Positions 1-9,860 are shown, counted from the stretch's first letter. The stretch: DNA of 64,000 bases from Echinarachnius parma (GCA_037951105.1 JBAMJV010007481.1:26001-90000); one strand, 5' to 3'. Notes: generated by a model not told the origin, from the letters alone. A program made the numbers and translations.

Positions 1-66
1 GAGTCTTTGTCACAATATTTTTAATTGTCATGCTGTGATTTACATACACACAAAACATGGAATTAC

Positions 67-105
67 CTCGGACTCAATTTCAGCAATCTTTTCCAAAACA
101 CCCAT
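67..105 (-). CDS. DRG2: First coding exon of a DRG-family GTPase (DRG1/DRG2), partial
   Basis: Reads MGVLEKIAEIESE on the minus strand from the ATG at 105-103, then a GTAATT splice donor at 66, phase 0. Developmentally regulated GTP-binding proteins begin with just this kind of peptide (human DRG2 starts MGILEKISEIEKE, DRG1 has KIAEIEAE), and the family continues with an ARTQKNKAT block that would be in the next exon off the window. The start context is strong (A at -3, G at +4). DRG proteins are translational GTPases that bind a DFRP partner and associate with ribosomes. The exon is only 13 codons, so the family call rests on a short match. The MG start and length favour DRG2, the KIAEIE core favours DRG1. 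It is divergent from RPUSD4. Confidence 0.68.
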
Positions 106-459
106 GATGAAAACGTTGTTGTTTCACGAATAAAAGATCCACACGAACACTTTTTTTCGGCCTTCTCTTGTCGTGCGTGGACTTTCGCAATGAATGAATC
201 GCGCGTGCGCCAAAAAAAGAAATACGGCTGTTGTCAATTTAAGAGGATAATGAATTTTGTTAACAAACTTTCTATTAAATATTTATTTTAAGTAAAATAT
301 GGAATAAATATAGAATTAAAATATAAAAAATAATATTGATTGGTAAAACAGATTATATATTGGCATAAATACGATCTCATATATTTGAATAAATCTATGA
401 TTATCAATATTACTGGAAAGCTTCAATATGGCGACTTACATGAGGCACATTTGTGATAG
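106..459. promoter_or_regulatory. Probable bidirectional promoter between DRG-family gene and RPUSD4
   Basis: About 320 bases separate the DRG start codon from a candidate RPUSD4 first exon pointing the other way. The stretch holds a GC-rich patch near 198-215 containing TGCGCCAAAA, an E2F-like sequence, and a YY1-like AATATGGCGAC at 425-435. Divergent housekeeping pairs often share such a promoter. No TATA box or mapped start site supports this directly. Confidence 0.42.
421..459 (+). other. RPUSD4: Candidate non-coding first exon of RPUSD4 (5' end unknown)
   Basis: A consensus donor (GATAG then GTAAGTAT) lies at 459/460 and the next good acceptor, with a T-rich tract, is at 1176. Joining them places an upstream ATG (428) in the leader; it opens a reading frame of 12 codons that closes at TGA just past the junction, so the exon is untranslated leader with a short uORF. 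The 5' boundary given is arbitrary. The intron 460-1176 has no coding signal; it contains a CG-rich patch at 975-1022. Confidence 0.45.
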
Positions 460-1176
460 GTAAGTATCAAATTAATACACTTATTTACCTTCAGAATTCA
501 AGAAAATTTAATTTACATTAGCTTGATACATTACACAGTATTCGTACAGTGCAATAGACTAAAAATATTTGATAAATAATGTAACTAGATGTGTAAATCG
601 ACGTGATTATCATGCGTATTCGAATTCGGATATGGTACAAAAAGATGAAGAGATATATAGACTGACGTTATTCATTGCAAACAACAAACATTAGATGCAT
701 GATATAAAAGTGAAAATTATACGAGGGGCTACCGAGCAGCTGCATAAACTCATACAATTACTAAACACATCTGCTGTAAAGTACTTTCGAGTTTCTTCAA
801 ATCAAGAATTGCCATTTTTTTTTCAAAATCAACTTTCTTGACAATCTTGTACATTCTCCCAACAAAAAAGCCTCTTCCCGATGCATAATTTTGTGTTGTA
901 TTACCAAATTTGATTGAATATCTCTGTTTTGCATGGGAATGGCCACTGTCATTAACATTGTCATGTGCACTGCCACAGCGCAGGTGCGCAGCAAAAGCAA
1001 AACTCGCGCGCGTGTACGCGTAAAATGCCTCAGGACGTAATTTTCTTTGGGGAATGATGTAAACGTTTTGATTTGCAATTCCATCTATATAGACTTATTC
1101 TCCCTTTGTTTGTACCCTACTTTCCAAATTACAGATTGTTATTTATGTTCATTATTTAATCATTTTACTGTTACAG

Positions 1177-1884
1177 ATGCTGAAAACTTGAACACGCAAC
1201 ACCAGCTTAGTTTTATGAGCACCACTTTCATAATGGCTAGTGCCACACAGACATGCATATTGCTTCGTGAAACAAGCCACAAGTGTACACAGTGGGTAAG
1301 TGCCATCAGACGTAGACAGTGGTATACAACAAGGGCTGCCACAAGCAGAAGCAATTGCAACTATGTTTGCAAACATGAGTTGGGACAAGTGTGTAGACGG
1401 TGGCATACATCAAGTGCCACTCCTGCAACAATAAATATTACAACCAGTCTGGACGACAACATTAAGAAACATGTGTGTAGACAACAGCAGAGGCTGTGGT
1501 ATACAACGGTTGCCACTCCTGCAACAATAGATCCAACCAGCCTGAACAACAACATTAACTACCACAAGTCTAGACAACAGCAGAGACGGCGGTATACAAC
1601 AGGTGCAGCTACAACAAAGGTTGATCCCAACACCCCCAGTAGCGATGCGGCAACAAACGACTCTGGGACTGAAACAGAGCGGCAGAAGGACGTCTTCATC
1701 GATGGTGCAGTGAGAGACAAAAGGACATTGAGAGGAGAGCAGGAGTTGAAGGGACTGGCACCCGATGCAGACCCGAGTGAAGCCAGCACGGTTGCGGTGC
1801 GGATACGCAAGCAGCTCCAGGCTCAGTCCAAGCAACGGTCGGGTGGCCAGGATGTGAAGAATGAGGACCATGAGTTGCCTAAAC
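1177..1884 (+). CDS. RPUSD4: RPUSD4 exon 2: start codon, targeting region, N-terminal extension
   Basis: Acceptor at 1176, translation from 1233, donor GTGAGA at 1885, ending in phase 1. It encodes residues 1-217: an Arg/Ser/Thr-rich, acid-poor start fitting a mitochondrial presequence, an in-frame repeat, then a charged linker ending near DHELPKR. No RluA catalytic residues are here. Residues about 150-217 are hydrophilic with several basic stretches and resemble the basic N-terminal linker of RPUSD4. The short leader ORF 1177-1191 (ATG to TGA) and an in-frame ATG at 1215 precede the chosen start. Confidence 0.82.
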
Positions 1885-4800
1885 GTGAGATGATTTATAA
1901 ATCTAGAATACAATGCACACTTTCCAGCATTCTCTACCAAAGCGTGCCCACGACACAGCATACATGACAAAAAGAACTGATCATGCTCTATGCAATTTGT
2001 ATTTTGTATAGCATCCGAGTCAAGGCATGTTTTGGTAGGGAATGCCCATTTTTCATGTTATTTTTCAATTGTTTTTTTTTTCTTCATAAATTCTTCTGCT
2101 CTCTGATCCGCTCATGACTAAGCATGACAATGTTTTTTGTTTTCAAAGGTTTGCCTGACTCAAGACTGTCCATTTAATTTTGTATTATAGTCGTATGTCA
2201 TTATATGGCATAGTTTTTAACAAAAATTTAATTTGAGAATAACCCCAAAGTGTGAAATCTATATGAAATTATTGACCCTGTTCTGATATTAATTTTTGTC
2301 ACCGACCAACCTGTTGTTTATTTGTGTTACAATGTGTTGCATACAAATAACTTAAAGGGATCTAGTAACTTTGTTGACATGTGCAAAAAGTGATGAATGG
2401 TTGATGCAATGTATATTGTTGTTATCTCATATGTCCACAGGGTATTGTGTGAAAATTTCAAGTGAAATGGACATTGTATGGCCAAGTAATGAGCGAAAAT
2501 GCAAAGTGATATTCAGTAACTCACTGCACTCACTTTGTACACGGAAGAAAAACTTGCCCGGAGTTTTTCTTATCTGAATACTTCAATCATACATATCTTT
2601 GTAACGAAAGGGAAATTTGATAAACCGAAACCGGTCCCATGATTTTATTGTTAATACGAATACAACAAGGTATAAGGGAACCGCTAGAATTAAAATTTTA
2701 TTTTGAGGATTTGGACAATGTTACTAAGTCCCTTTAAATAATGAATATGTTGATCTTCTAGGAAGAACTACTGATTCAATAATAATAATAATAATAATAG
2801 CTAATTCTTATATAGCGCATTTCATAACTGGTAACAAATATCAGACCAGACCAAAAATAAAAGCAATTTATGTGAAACTATTGACCCTGTTGCGCAGATA
2901 TTGATTTTCATTGATCACTGACCTGCATTTTATTTGTGTTGCCATGTGTTACACAGGAAAACCAACTGATTTGAGACACCAGACCAAAGACCTAAGCAGG
3001 CTGGACGGGAGCGTTGTGGCAAAGATACTGAGAGACAGAGTCATCTATGACGAAGGTATAATACTTTTGAAGGTTAGATCCTCTAGAAAAAATGTACTGT
3101 TGTGTCTACAAAGAAATTCATATTCAAGTTAATTTTTGATCGATGTATGCTTCATTAAAAACATGAATGAGGTTGAAAAAAAAATTAACAGTGTAAAGGC
3201 AACTGATTTGAGACACCAAACTAAAAACCTAAGCAGGCTGGATGGGAGTGTTGTTGCAAGGATATTGAGAGACAGAGTCATCTATGATGAAGGTATAATA
3301 CTTTTGAAATGTAGATCTTCTAGAAAAAGTACCTGTTGTGTCTACAAAGCAATTCATATTCAAGTTAATTTATGAAACCTGTTACGTAAATTAATGGGCA
3401 TGAGATTGAAATACAAGTAATGTTATTGTAATCATTTGTGCCCTGCTGGTCAAGTAAAATAAAATAAAGACTGCATTTTGGTGGCCCAAGCAAAGAAAAA
3501 CAATAAAACAAAAAGTCTTCACTTTGGATGCCCAGTCAGGCAAGTTTATTAAAACTATTTGGTTCTTCATAGTTCAGACTTTACTTGAACAGATACATTT
3601 GTATGGGCATTCATTGTATTGCTCCATAGGCATTTTGAACAAGGTTGCATGTCTATCCGGTAAATACAATACATTTGCACATAAACATATTTCATACAAC
3701 TGAGTTTTGTAATATATATTTTGATGTCTTCCCCCTATTCCACAGGTGACATTGTTGCAATCGACAAACCATATGGCCTCCCTGTTCATGGTAAGATTTT
3801 AATTCTCTCTACCCATGAAGAAATATTGGGAATATGTTGCCCCTTTTAATAATTTTAATAAACTAAACGAAGGCTCAGCAAGAGAAAAGTGCACTCTTGC
3901 ACGTCTATTCGCATCTTTTATTTGTAAAATATTACACAATTGCTTCAAAAACAGATTACAAAGTTTTTCTCCCATCTTGCTGTTTCAATGTGTAATTGGT
4001 ACAATAAAGTATGGTGCATGGTTTGTATGTATTATATAGAAAGTCTGCTTAATTACTTCATTAGTCATTGCTTTTTAGATTTATTTACACATTACCTACA
4101 GCATCTTCAGGTACAGTCAAACCTGTCTTAGTGGCCACCTGTCTATAACAACTAACCTGCCTATAGTGGCCACCATCAGTGAGCCCCTGTAGAGAAAAAA
4201 AATGTCATGTAACATGTTAATAAAGGGAGCATGTGTATATTGGCCACTCTTCTTGTTTCCCATATTGGTCACTATACACAGGTTTGACTGTATTTCATAA
4301 TCAATACTTTTAGGTGGACCAGGCATGGGGCACAGCATCACTAGTCTCCTGCCCCAGCTGTCTCGGCGGCTTAGCCGCAGACCCGGGGAGACTGGCCCAC
4401 CAGAGCTGCACTTGATCCACAGACTGGACAAGGAGACTACTGGAGTGATGTTGCTCGCTCGCACGGAGATGACGTCCAGGATACTTCACGAGATGTTCAG
4501 GAAGAGGCTGATGTCCAAAAGATACTTGGTAAGATTTGGTGAAAATAATTTCAGTTTGTTTAGTAAAAGTGGTCAGGAATGATGTTAAGATCTCGTCCCA
4601 AGCTGGGCAGCTGGGCCAGTGAATTTTTGCTTTGGGCTACCAACATTTTTCATTTTACTAGCCCATCTTTGCCATTAGCAAAAACAAATTTTATGGAAAC
4701 CAGTTGATGGGAATGTTTTGAGGTTTTGAGGTTGCTTCAGATATTAAACTATCGAGCTAGATTGTTGGAGGTAAAATGAAGATGAAAAGAGATACTTTCC

Positions 4801-6998
4801 TAAGCTCTCATTTGTTTCTCTTTTCCCTGTCAGGTTTTGACTTTGGCATCCCCAGTCTTCTTCAATTTTATAGTGGTTGCTTCAAAAAATTAAACTATTG
4901 AGTTAGGTTGAAGGGATTATAAATAGGGATATTTCTCTTAGCTCTCTTTTTTCTTTTTCCTTTCCCTGTCAGGTTATCATTGTGGGCATCCCCAGTCTTC
5001 CAGAGGTTGCTTCAGAAATTATACGATTGATCTAAGTTGAAGATGATATGAAAGAATATGAAATAGTGATTACTTTTCAATTAAAGCCTTAATTGTCTTT
5101 GTTTTTCCGTCAGGTTATCACCGTAGGCATCCCCAGTCCCCTGGAGGGTATCATAGACATGCCCATGGCGGAGGCGGAGATCGCTGGCAAGCATCGCATG
5201 GTGGTCAAGACCGATGTCGGCGACCTCCTACCAAATAGCTGGGCGGCAAAGAAAGGGCAGGGGCGACGACGGAGGAGCGATCAGGATGCGCAGCAGGCCG
5301 TCACAAAGTACAAGGTGCTGAGCAAGGGGATAGACTGCGCCCTCGTGGAGCTTGAACCAGAGACGGGTAAGTTACGGGGCAATTCCAAGCAAATGTGGAC
5401 AAGATGTTATTGTTTTACCACAAAATATTATGTTTTTTATTTGAGTCCACCACATATGTTTTTTTTATTTTAAGTATTGACAGGCTTGAGGTTACTCATT
5501 TTGGTGGCCCCAAAATTAAATTTACTAGCCTGAAAAACTTTGCAAACCTATCTTGTTAATGAATTATAATAACAAATTTCTGGAAACCTATTTTCAGCAC
5601 TGTTTGGTATAATGGACAACTGAATCTTATCTATTTCACATATCAGAGAGTTACTATTGCAGTATTCTTTGGTGTGGGTTCCCTTTTAAAAATAAGTTAC
5701 TATATCAATAAAAGCACTATATTAAACTGAAAATGTTTCATTTTTTTCTTTTTTTCTGTCATGTCAGGTGTGAAGCACCAGATCAGAGTCCATCTAGCCC
5801 AGGGTCTCGGCTGCCCGATCCTGGGGGACCACAAGTACTCGCATCACAACAAGCTAGCTCCTCAGGTATGTAGAACATGAAAATAACCCCACCACCATTT
5901 TTGTCGAGCCCACCGAGGTGGAGGGAGACTAAGGGATCCAAATTGCGTCCGTCTGTCCTCCGTCCGTCGTCCGTGACCCTTACACAAATTTGAATAACTT
6001 TCCAACCCTGCATCTGTTTGTGACCAAACTTGATCGATAGATGCCCTACATTGGCCTCCATGATATTCTGGGGTCAAAGGTCACACAAAGGTCAAATGAG
6101 GTCAAATGTGAAATTTTACTTGCAAGAGTCTATTAGTATTGATAACTTTCCAACCCTGCATCCGTTTGTAACCCAACTTGATTGGCAGATGCCCTATATT
6201 GGCCTGCATGATATTCTGGGGTCAAAGGTCACATAAGTAGGTCAAAGGTCAAATGTAAAATGTTACCTGCAAGTCTATTAGGGTTGATAACTTTCCAACC
6301 CTGCATCTGTTTGTAACCAAACTGGATTGGTATGTGCCCTATATTGGCCTCCATGATATTCTGGGGTCAAAGGTCACATAAGTAGGTCAAAGGGTCAAAT
6401 GAGGTCCAATGTGAAAGTTTACCTGCAAGAGTCTATTAGGGTTAATAACTTTCCAACCCTGCATCTGTTTGTATCCAAACTTGATTGGTATGTGCCCTAT
6501 ATTGGCCTCTATGGTATTCTGGGGTTAAAGGTCACATAAGTAGGTCAAAGGTCAAATGAGGTCCAATGTTGCAGTGGGCGAGACACTTTATGGCTATCGC
6601 CTTGTATTTCTTTTCATCATTATCATCGTCATCGTCGTCGTTATCACCATCATCATAATGATCATCATCACTAAATCACCATCACCATCATCATCATTAT
6701 CATCATCACCATCATCATCATCATCATCATCATCACAAACAGCATAATAATTTTCAATATCAAATTGTTTCTTTATTACACCTTTTTTCCTTCTTTCTCT
6801 TTACAGAAACTACCCGGCAGCATGCTGCAGGCTCTAGGCATTACTCAGCCAAAGGCGCGCACCGTTCCAATGCACCTTCATGCCAGGCAGCTTGTCATCC
6901 CGGAGACCTTCAACCAACAGAACATCTTCATCTCCACTCGCGTACCCTGGCATTTCACCCACAATATGAAGAAGTTGAAACTGAAGTATGACTCTTGA
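1233..6998 (+). CDS. RPUSD4: RPUSD4-type mitochondrial RNA pseudouridine synthase, seven coding exons
   Basis: Coding exons are 1233-1884, 2957-3055, 3746-3790, 4314-4528, 5114-5366, 5768-5865 and 6807-6998. All junctions are GT..AG with matching phases (1,1,1,0,1,0), giving 517 aa. The RluA-family catalytic motif HRLDKETTG lies near residues 301-309 with the catalytic aspartate at about 304; [24 protein letters not shown] and [10 protein letters not shown] are further family blocks. The ending [14 protein letters not shown] matches the RPUSD4 subfamily. In vertebrates RPUSD4 acts in mitochondria on 16S rRNA and tRNA and supports mitoribosome assembly. The start at 1233 has A at -3 and G at +4; an in-frame ATG at 1215 has weak context. 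The N-terminal region (217 aa) is much longer than in human RPUSD4 (377 aa in total) because of an internal repeat. Three exons have nearby partial copies. Confidence 0.93.
1303..1620 (+). repeat. In-frame tandem repeat in the RPUSD4 presequence
   Basis: Three to four diverged units of about 80-95 bp, each containing a TAGAC start and a GTGGTATACAAC-like core (about 1312, 1392, 1474 and 1570). In protein each gives a basic stretch followed by aromatic-Thr-Thr: [28 protein letters not shown]. The frame is kept throughout. Confidence 0.8.
2352..2737. mobile_element. TTAA-bounded non-autonomous element, family A
   Basis: Bounded by TTAAAGGGATCTAGTAAC and, inverted at the other end, GTTACTAAGTCCCTTTAA. 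The interior matches, in the opposite orientation, the element at 13492-13868 and partial copies at 49814-50107 and 54055-54134. No coding capacity. It sits in RPUSD4 intron 2. Confidence 0.75.
2957..3055 (+). CDS. RPUSD4: RPUSD4 exon 3
   Basis: Acceptor TTACACAG at 2956, donor GTATAA at 3056, 99 nt, phase 1 to 1. Encodes [20 protein letters not shown] and continues to VIYDEG, leading into the RluA domain. The preceding (AAT)n run at 2779-2799 and the repeat-like stretch 2800-2890 are non-coding. A diverged copy of this exon lies 240 bp downstream. Confidence 0.85.
3190..3293 (+). pseudogene. Tandem copy of RPUSD4 exon 3 with incompatible acceptor phase
   Basis: Similarity to exon 3 begins at the ACTGATTTGAG block and runs through the donor into about 70 bases of intron. 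The reading frame stays open ([20 protein letters not shown] and onward). In the codons compared I count seven synonymous and two amino-acid changes (D to N, K to R). The only nearby AG acceptors put the exon out of phase with exons 2 and 3, so normal splicing cannot use it. The rest of intron 3 (to 3745) shows no feature I recognise. Confidence 0.8.
3746..3790 (+). CDS. RPUSD4: RPUSD4 exon 4: conserved [11 protein letters not shown] block
   Basis: A 45-nt exon (acceptor at 3745, donor GTAAGA at 3791; phase 1 to 1). Encodes [16 protein letters not shown]. The KPxGxPVH stretch is a strongly conserved start of the pseudouridine synthase catalytic fold. Confidence 0.93.
4112..4292. mobile_element. 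TA-bounded MITE (CAGTCAAACCTG family), RPUSD4 intron 4
   Basis: Inverted ends TACAGTCAAACCTGT and ACAGGTTTGACTGTA flank about 180 bp, with TA at each boundary, as in mariner-type MITEs. Interior includes repeated TGGCCAC motifs. Related sequences: 8604-8893, about 26868-26950, 47061-47125, 47610-47760 and 57390-57560. Confidence 0.8.
4314..4528 (+). CDS. RPUSD4: RPUSD4 exon 5: catalytic exon, HRLDKETTG
   Basis: Residues about 266-337. Contains [15 protein letters not shown], the RluA signature with the catalytic aspartate, and [12 protein letters not shown], matching the FR..V.K.Y block of the family. Phase 1 in, phase 0 out (donor GTAAGA at 4529). Confidence 0.95.
4729..5150 (+). repeat. 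Three tandem copies of the intron 5 / exon 6 boundary
   Basis: Acceptor-like sequences ending CTGTCAGGTT or CCGTCAGGTT at 4833, 4972 and 5113 are each followed by a GGCATCCCCAGT block, with spacing of 139 and 141 bp. Each unit also carries a GGTTGCTTCA segment and a T-rich tract. Only the last copy continues into the full exon; the two upstream ones are decoy acceptors with truncated exon starts. Confidence 0.85.
5114..5366 (+). CDS. RPUSD4: RPUSD4 exon 6
   Basis: Residues about 338-421, starting VITVGIPSP (phase 0) and ending VELEPETG (phase 1, donor GTAAGT at 5367). Middle of the synthase domain: [20 protein letters not shown] is the conserved strand preceding the RVHL motif. A basic insert GRRRRSDQ lies at 5260-5283. 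Confidence 0.93.
5768..5865 (+). CDS. RPUSD4: RPUSD4 exon 7: [10 protein letters not shown] block
   Basis: Residues about 422-454. Encodes [20 protein letters not shown] and [14 protein letters not shown]/GxxHQxRVHL is an RluA-family motif lining the active site. Phase 1 in, phase 0 out (donor GTATGT). Confidence 0.95.
5893..6560 (+). repeat. ~150-bp minisatellite in RPUSD4 intron 7, rich in AGGTCA half-sites
   Basis: After a lead-in with CCGTCCGTC-type sequence (5935-5985), four units begin near 5993, 6140, 6286 and 6448, each with TTTCCAACCCTGCATC, a GATATTCTGGGGTCAAAGG-like block and one or more AGGTCA pairs. Pairs are spaced by one base (GGTCAAAGGTCA) or four bases (AGGTCAAATGAGGTCA). 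Confidence 0.85.
6614..6736. repeat. (ATC)n microsatellite
   Basis: An interrupted run of ATC/TCA triplets over about 120 bases immediately follows the minisatellite and precedes the acceptor of the last RPUSD4 exon. Confidence 0.95.
6807..6998 (+). CDS. RPUSD4: RPUSD4 last exon and stop
   Basis: Residues about 455-517. Starts [20 protein letters not shown] and includes [13 protein letters not shown], the C-terminal block typical of RPUSD4, ending LKLKYDS with TGA at 6996-6998. No AATAAA signal lies in the first 200 bases downstream; the first (about 7253) is inside a SINE. Confidence 0.94.
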   Translation, partial: KLPGSMLQALGITQPKARTVPMHLHARQLVIPETFNQQNIFISTRVPWHFTHNMKKLKLKYDS

Positions 6999-7034
6999 AC
7001 AGTAGGAAAGCGTTGACTCTGAAGTTTGTTATTC

Positions 7035-7625
7035 CCAGAGATGTTCAACCAACAGAACATCAAGTTAACCATGTGCCCTGGCAATTCAGTCATAATATGA
7101 AAAAGTTTTAACTGAAGACCGAGCATGGTGGCTTAATGGTTAAGAGTGTCCACCTCATGCACGGGAGGTCCCGGGTTCGAACCCTCACCGGGTCGTACCA
7201 AAGAATTTTAAAATGGTACCTTCTGCCTTCTAGCCAGGCGCTGCGCATGTGTAGAATAAAGAAGGTAAAGTTAAACACATGAAGATACCAGAGGACTAGC
7301 CCCCTTCTGTAGCTTTCACTACGTTTATTAGACGTATGGCCTAATTAATAGGGGATAGGCGTCACATTGTGGGCCAAATTGGCTAGGGAAGGACTTTTAA
7401 CAAAAATTGAAGTACGATCCTTGAACAGTGGGAATGAGTTGATACTTATGTTTGTTTATTCTCAGAGACGTTGAATAAAAGTAACATCTTTTCTCTCGAC
7501 TTGTGTGCTTTAGCATTTCAGCCACAATATGAAGAAGTTGAAATTGAAGTATGACTTCAACACTACTTGTGTGTCATGGCATTTCAGTCACAACATGACA
7601 AAGTTAAAACTGAAGTATAAACCCA
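7035..7625 (+). pseudogene. Degraded tandem copies of the RPUSD4 last exon, split by a SINE
   Basis: Copies of the C-terminal segment (ACCAACAGAACATC...CAATATGAAGAAGTTGAAA) appear at 7035-7105, about 7399-7562 and 7566-7625. All are shortened and mutated, with no open frame. The SINE at 7106-7398 interrupts the first copy, so duplication came before the insertion. Confidence 0.8.
7106..7398 (+). mobile_element. tRNA-derived SINE
   Basis: The head carries pol III box A-like (TGGCTTAATGGTTAAG) and box B (GGTTCGAACCC) sequences in tRNA arrangement, then about 200 bp of unrelated body. The body end (GTATGGCCTA...GGGATAGGCGTCAC) recurs at 41067-41160. Target-site duplication is not clear. Confidence 0.75.
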
Positions 7626-8603
7626 TTGATAGTAGTAATGATTGACCTTTTTGCTCAAGCATTTCAAGGTATCAATTCTCCTAAAGTATCCATTTACTAC
7701 ACATGGGTTGTGAGCAGCAAATGTAGAAATGTTTTGAATTTGAATTGAATTGAATGAATTGAATTTCAAATTTCATCATGTCTTTATATTAAATATTACT
7801 TTCAATAATGATTTGTTCTGTGACGTTTGCACTGATATTCATGTTACGAGTTTCTACATGTGAGAACAAGTGTTGAGGCAATGAAAACACAAGAAATGCA
7901 GTTATGTCAGGAAAATCCATTTATTGGAATTTTTTATTGAAAAGACTTTGAATATAAGGAATCAGAAATAGTTTCTTTGAAAAGGAAAATGGGTACTTAT
8001 ATCTTAAATAGTGTACCATTATTCCTAGTTTATCATTCATCTTACCCAACACTTTATAAATTTCAACTTTACTACCGTATTATAAATGCAGCACCATTTT
8101 ATACAAAACATAGAAATAGGCATGAATAAAATTACTGCATTCAAATGAATGACTGATGAGTTTCAAATAAATCTTGCAACCATCTTTTCATCTTATCTTT
8201 ATTATATAATATGGCTCAAATTAGTGAGTTAATTTTGTACCAACATGAGTTGTAATTTCAAACAAATTTGGCAAGCAATTTTAGTTGAGTTGAAGAGGGT
8301 AATTTAAAAGCACAATGCCAATGACAGTTGATATGACTGCACATCCGTTCTGATTTGTTGGTGCGTGCAATTAAAATGTAATATGTTACTGTATTGCATG
8401 ATTATAACCTCCATCTTTCAGAAATGCTTAAATAAATGTAATTATTATTTGATTATAATGCAATAAATTAAAATTGAGCAACATATCCCACATTTCTTTG
8501 ATCTTTACAGTCTTTCCCTGCATACAATTAACATTAACACTGTACAGCTGGATGAACAGACTTTTTAATGAACACAAGAATATGAGACAACTTACACAAT
8601 ATA
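7626..8603. other. Intergenic, no feature recognised
   Basis: AT-rich sequence between the RPUSD4 end copies and a MITE cluster. I see no splice-supported coding sequence, RNA gene or tandem repeat. Confidence 0.5.
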
Positions 8604-8893
8604 CAGTCAAATTTGTGTATGGTGACCACATAATTGAAACAATAGTGGCCTGTAGACAGGTTTATAACATTATACCGTCAAACCTGCATATAGTGACCAC
8701 TCTATGGGAAACAAGAATAGTGGCCATTGTAGACAGGTGGCCTCAATAGACAGGTTCAATAACACCATTTCTCTCTGCAGGGGATCATATTTGGTGACCT
8801 CAATAGACATGTTTGAAAGTCATAGCACTGTTTTTCTCTGCAGGGGATACTTTTTAGTTGCCAATATAGACAGGTTGGTTGTTATAGACAGGT
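8604..8893. mobile_element. Cluster of CAGTCAAACCTG-family MITE fragments
   Basis: ACAGTCAAATTTGTG at 8604, ACCGTCAAACCTGC at 8673 and GACAGGTTTGACTGG at 8888 are successive terminal sequences of the TA-bounded family, with several TAGACAGGT and TCTCTGCAGGGGAT internal blocks repeated. It looks like nested or duplicated copies. Confidence 0.7.
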
Positions 8894-9787
8894 TTGACTG
8901 GATCACATTATACTGAGCATTAATTTGTTTGTGCGTGGGGTGTTTCCCAATACTGCTATTGGGCTTTAAATAATACTCTTGTCGCATTTCAGTGTGAATA
9001 ATACAAAGGGTATTCACTCACCATGAAGCATTAGATGAATGATAAAAGAAAGACAAACGTGTAATACTCCATTAGAAAGAATCAAAATGTTATCAGCAAA
9101 AAGATAAAGAAAAATATAATATTGCATTATATATAATCAAAACTGTATCAGCAAAAATAACAAGCAATGAAAGATAAAGAAAGAAAGACATAGTACATTA
9201 TAATACTACATTAAAAGAATTATTTGTATCTGCAAAATATGAATTATTGACAGACTAAAGTATAATACCACTTTAAAAAGAATAATCTTAAAGAATACTA
9301 CTACATGAACATCAATCAAAGAATGACAATGTTCTGGAAATGTGTACAATGTAACCGAAAAAAAAAATGACAACAATATTGGATATTGCACATTTCCTTG
9401 GTCATATGTTCTAGAAGAATGAGTTATGTTTACTGTTATGTAGCAAATTGAGAAATACAATTTGTAGTTACAATTACACTGTCTCGTGAAAATAGGCAGC
9501 CATCTGTGTCCAAAATGTTGCGATTACTAGTATTCAATCATACTCCTCCACCACAATATAACCCTCTTCAGGACTGCAGTCCTATTTTTTCAGGACTTCC
9601 ACAATCCTTTTTTAGAAAGAGATAGAGAAAGAACATTTGGTCTTTTTCATGACTAACTCATCTCTCACACCCTTTCCACATGGTGTTACCATATCTATCA
9701 CCATTGAAATTGATATTTTTTAACAGCAGTTATGAACATTGCATGTAGGTTAATATTAAAATGATTGAAAATGAGCAAAGAAAAATA
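8894..9787. other. Intergenic, no gene recognised
   Basis: AT-rich with repeated AAGAAAGACA / TAATACTACATTA blocks between about 9040 and 9300 that suggest an old short-period duplication. Nothing else identified. Confidence 0.45.
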
Positions 9788-9860
9788 GGCTTCGCCGGGA
9801 ATCGAACCCGAGACCTCCGGATTGCTAGACCGGTGCTCAAACCATCAAGCCACGAAGACC
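9788..9860 (-). tRNA. tRNA-like sequence, Ala(AGC) anticodon, probably a pseudogene
   Basis: On the minus strand the 73 bases fold as a cloverleaf: acceptor arms pairing with one bulged T near position 3, a D arm GCTT/GAGC, anticodon stem CCGG/CCGG with loop CTAGCAA (anticodon AGC), and a T arm with loop TTCGATT. A run of five T follows as a pol III terminator. The bulge, a T-T pair closing the anticodon loop, and absence of the G3:U70 pair used by alanyl-tRNA synthetase argue for a tRNA-derived relic or a SINE head. Confidence 0.5.

Noticed and set aside
1410-1970. 186-codon minus-strand frame over RPUSD4 exon 2
   Set aside because: Shadow of the repeat-containing exon; no donor, acceptor or family similarity.
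3190-3293. Duplicate RPUSD4 exon 3 as a mutually exclusive exon
   Set aside because: Neither available acceptor AG keeps the phase with exon 2, so a swap would frameshift the enzyme.
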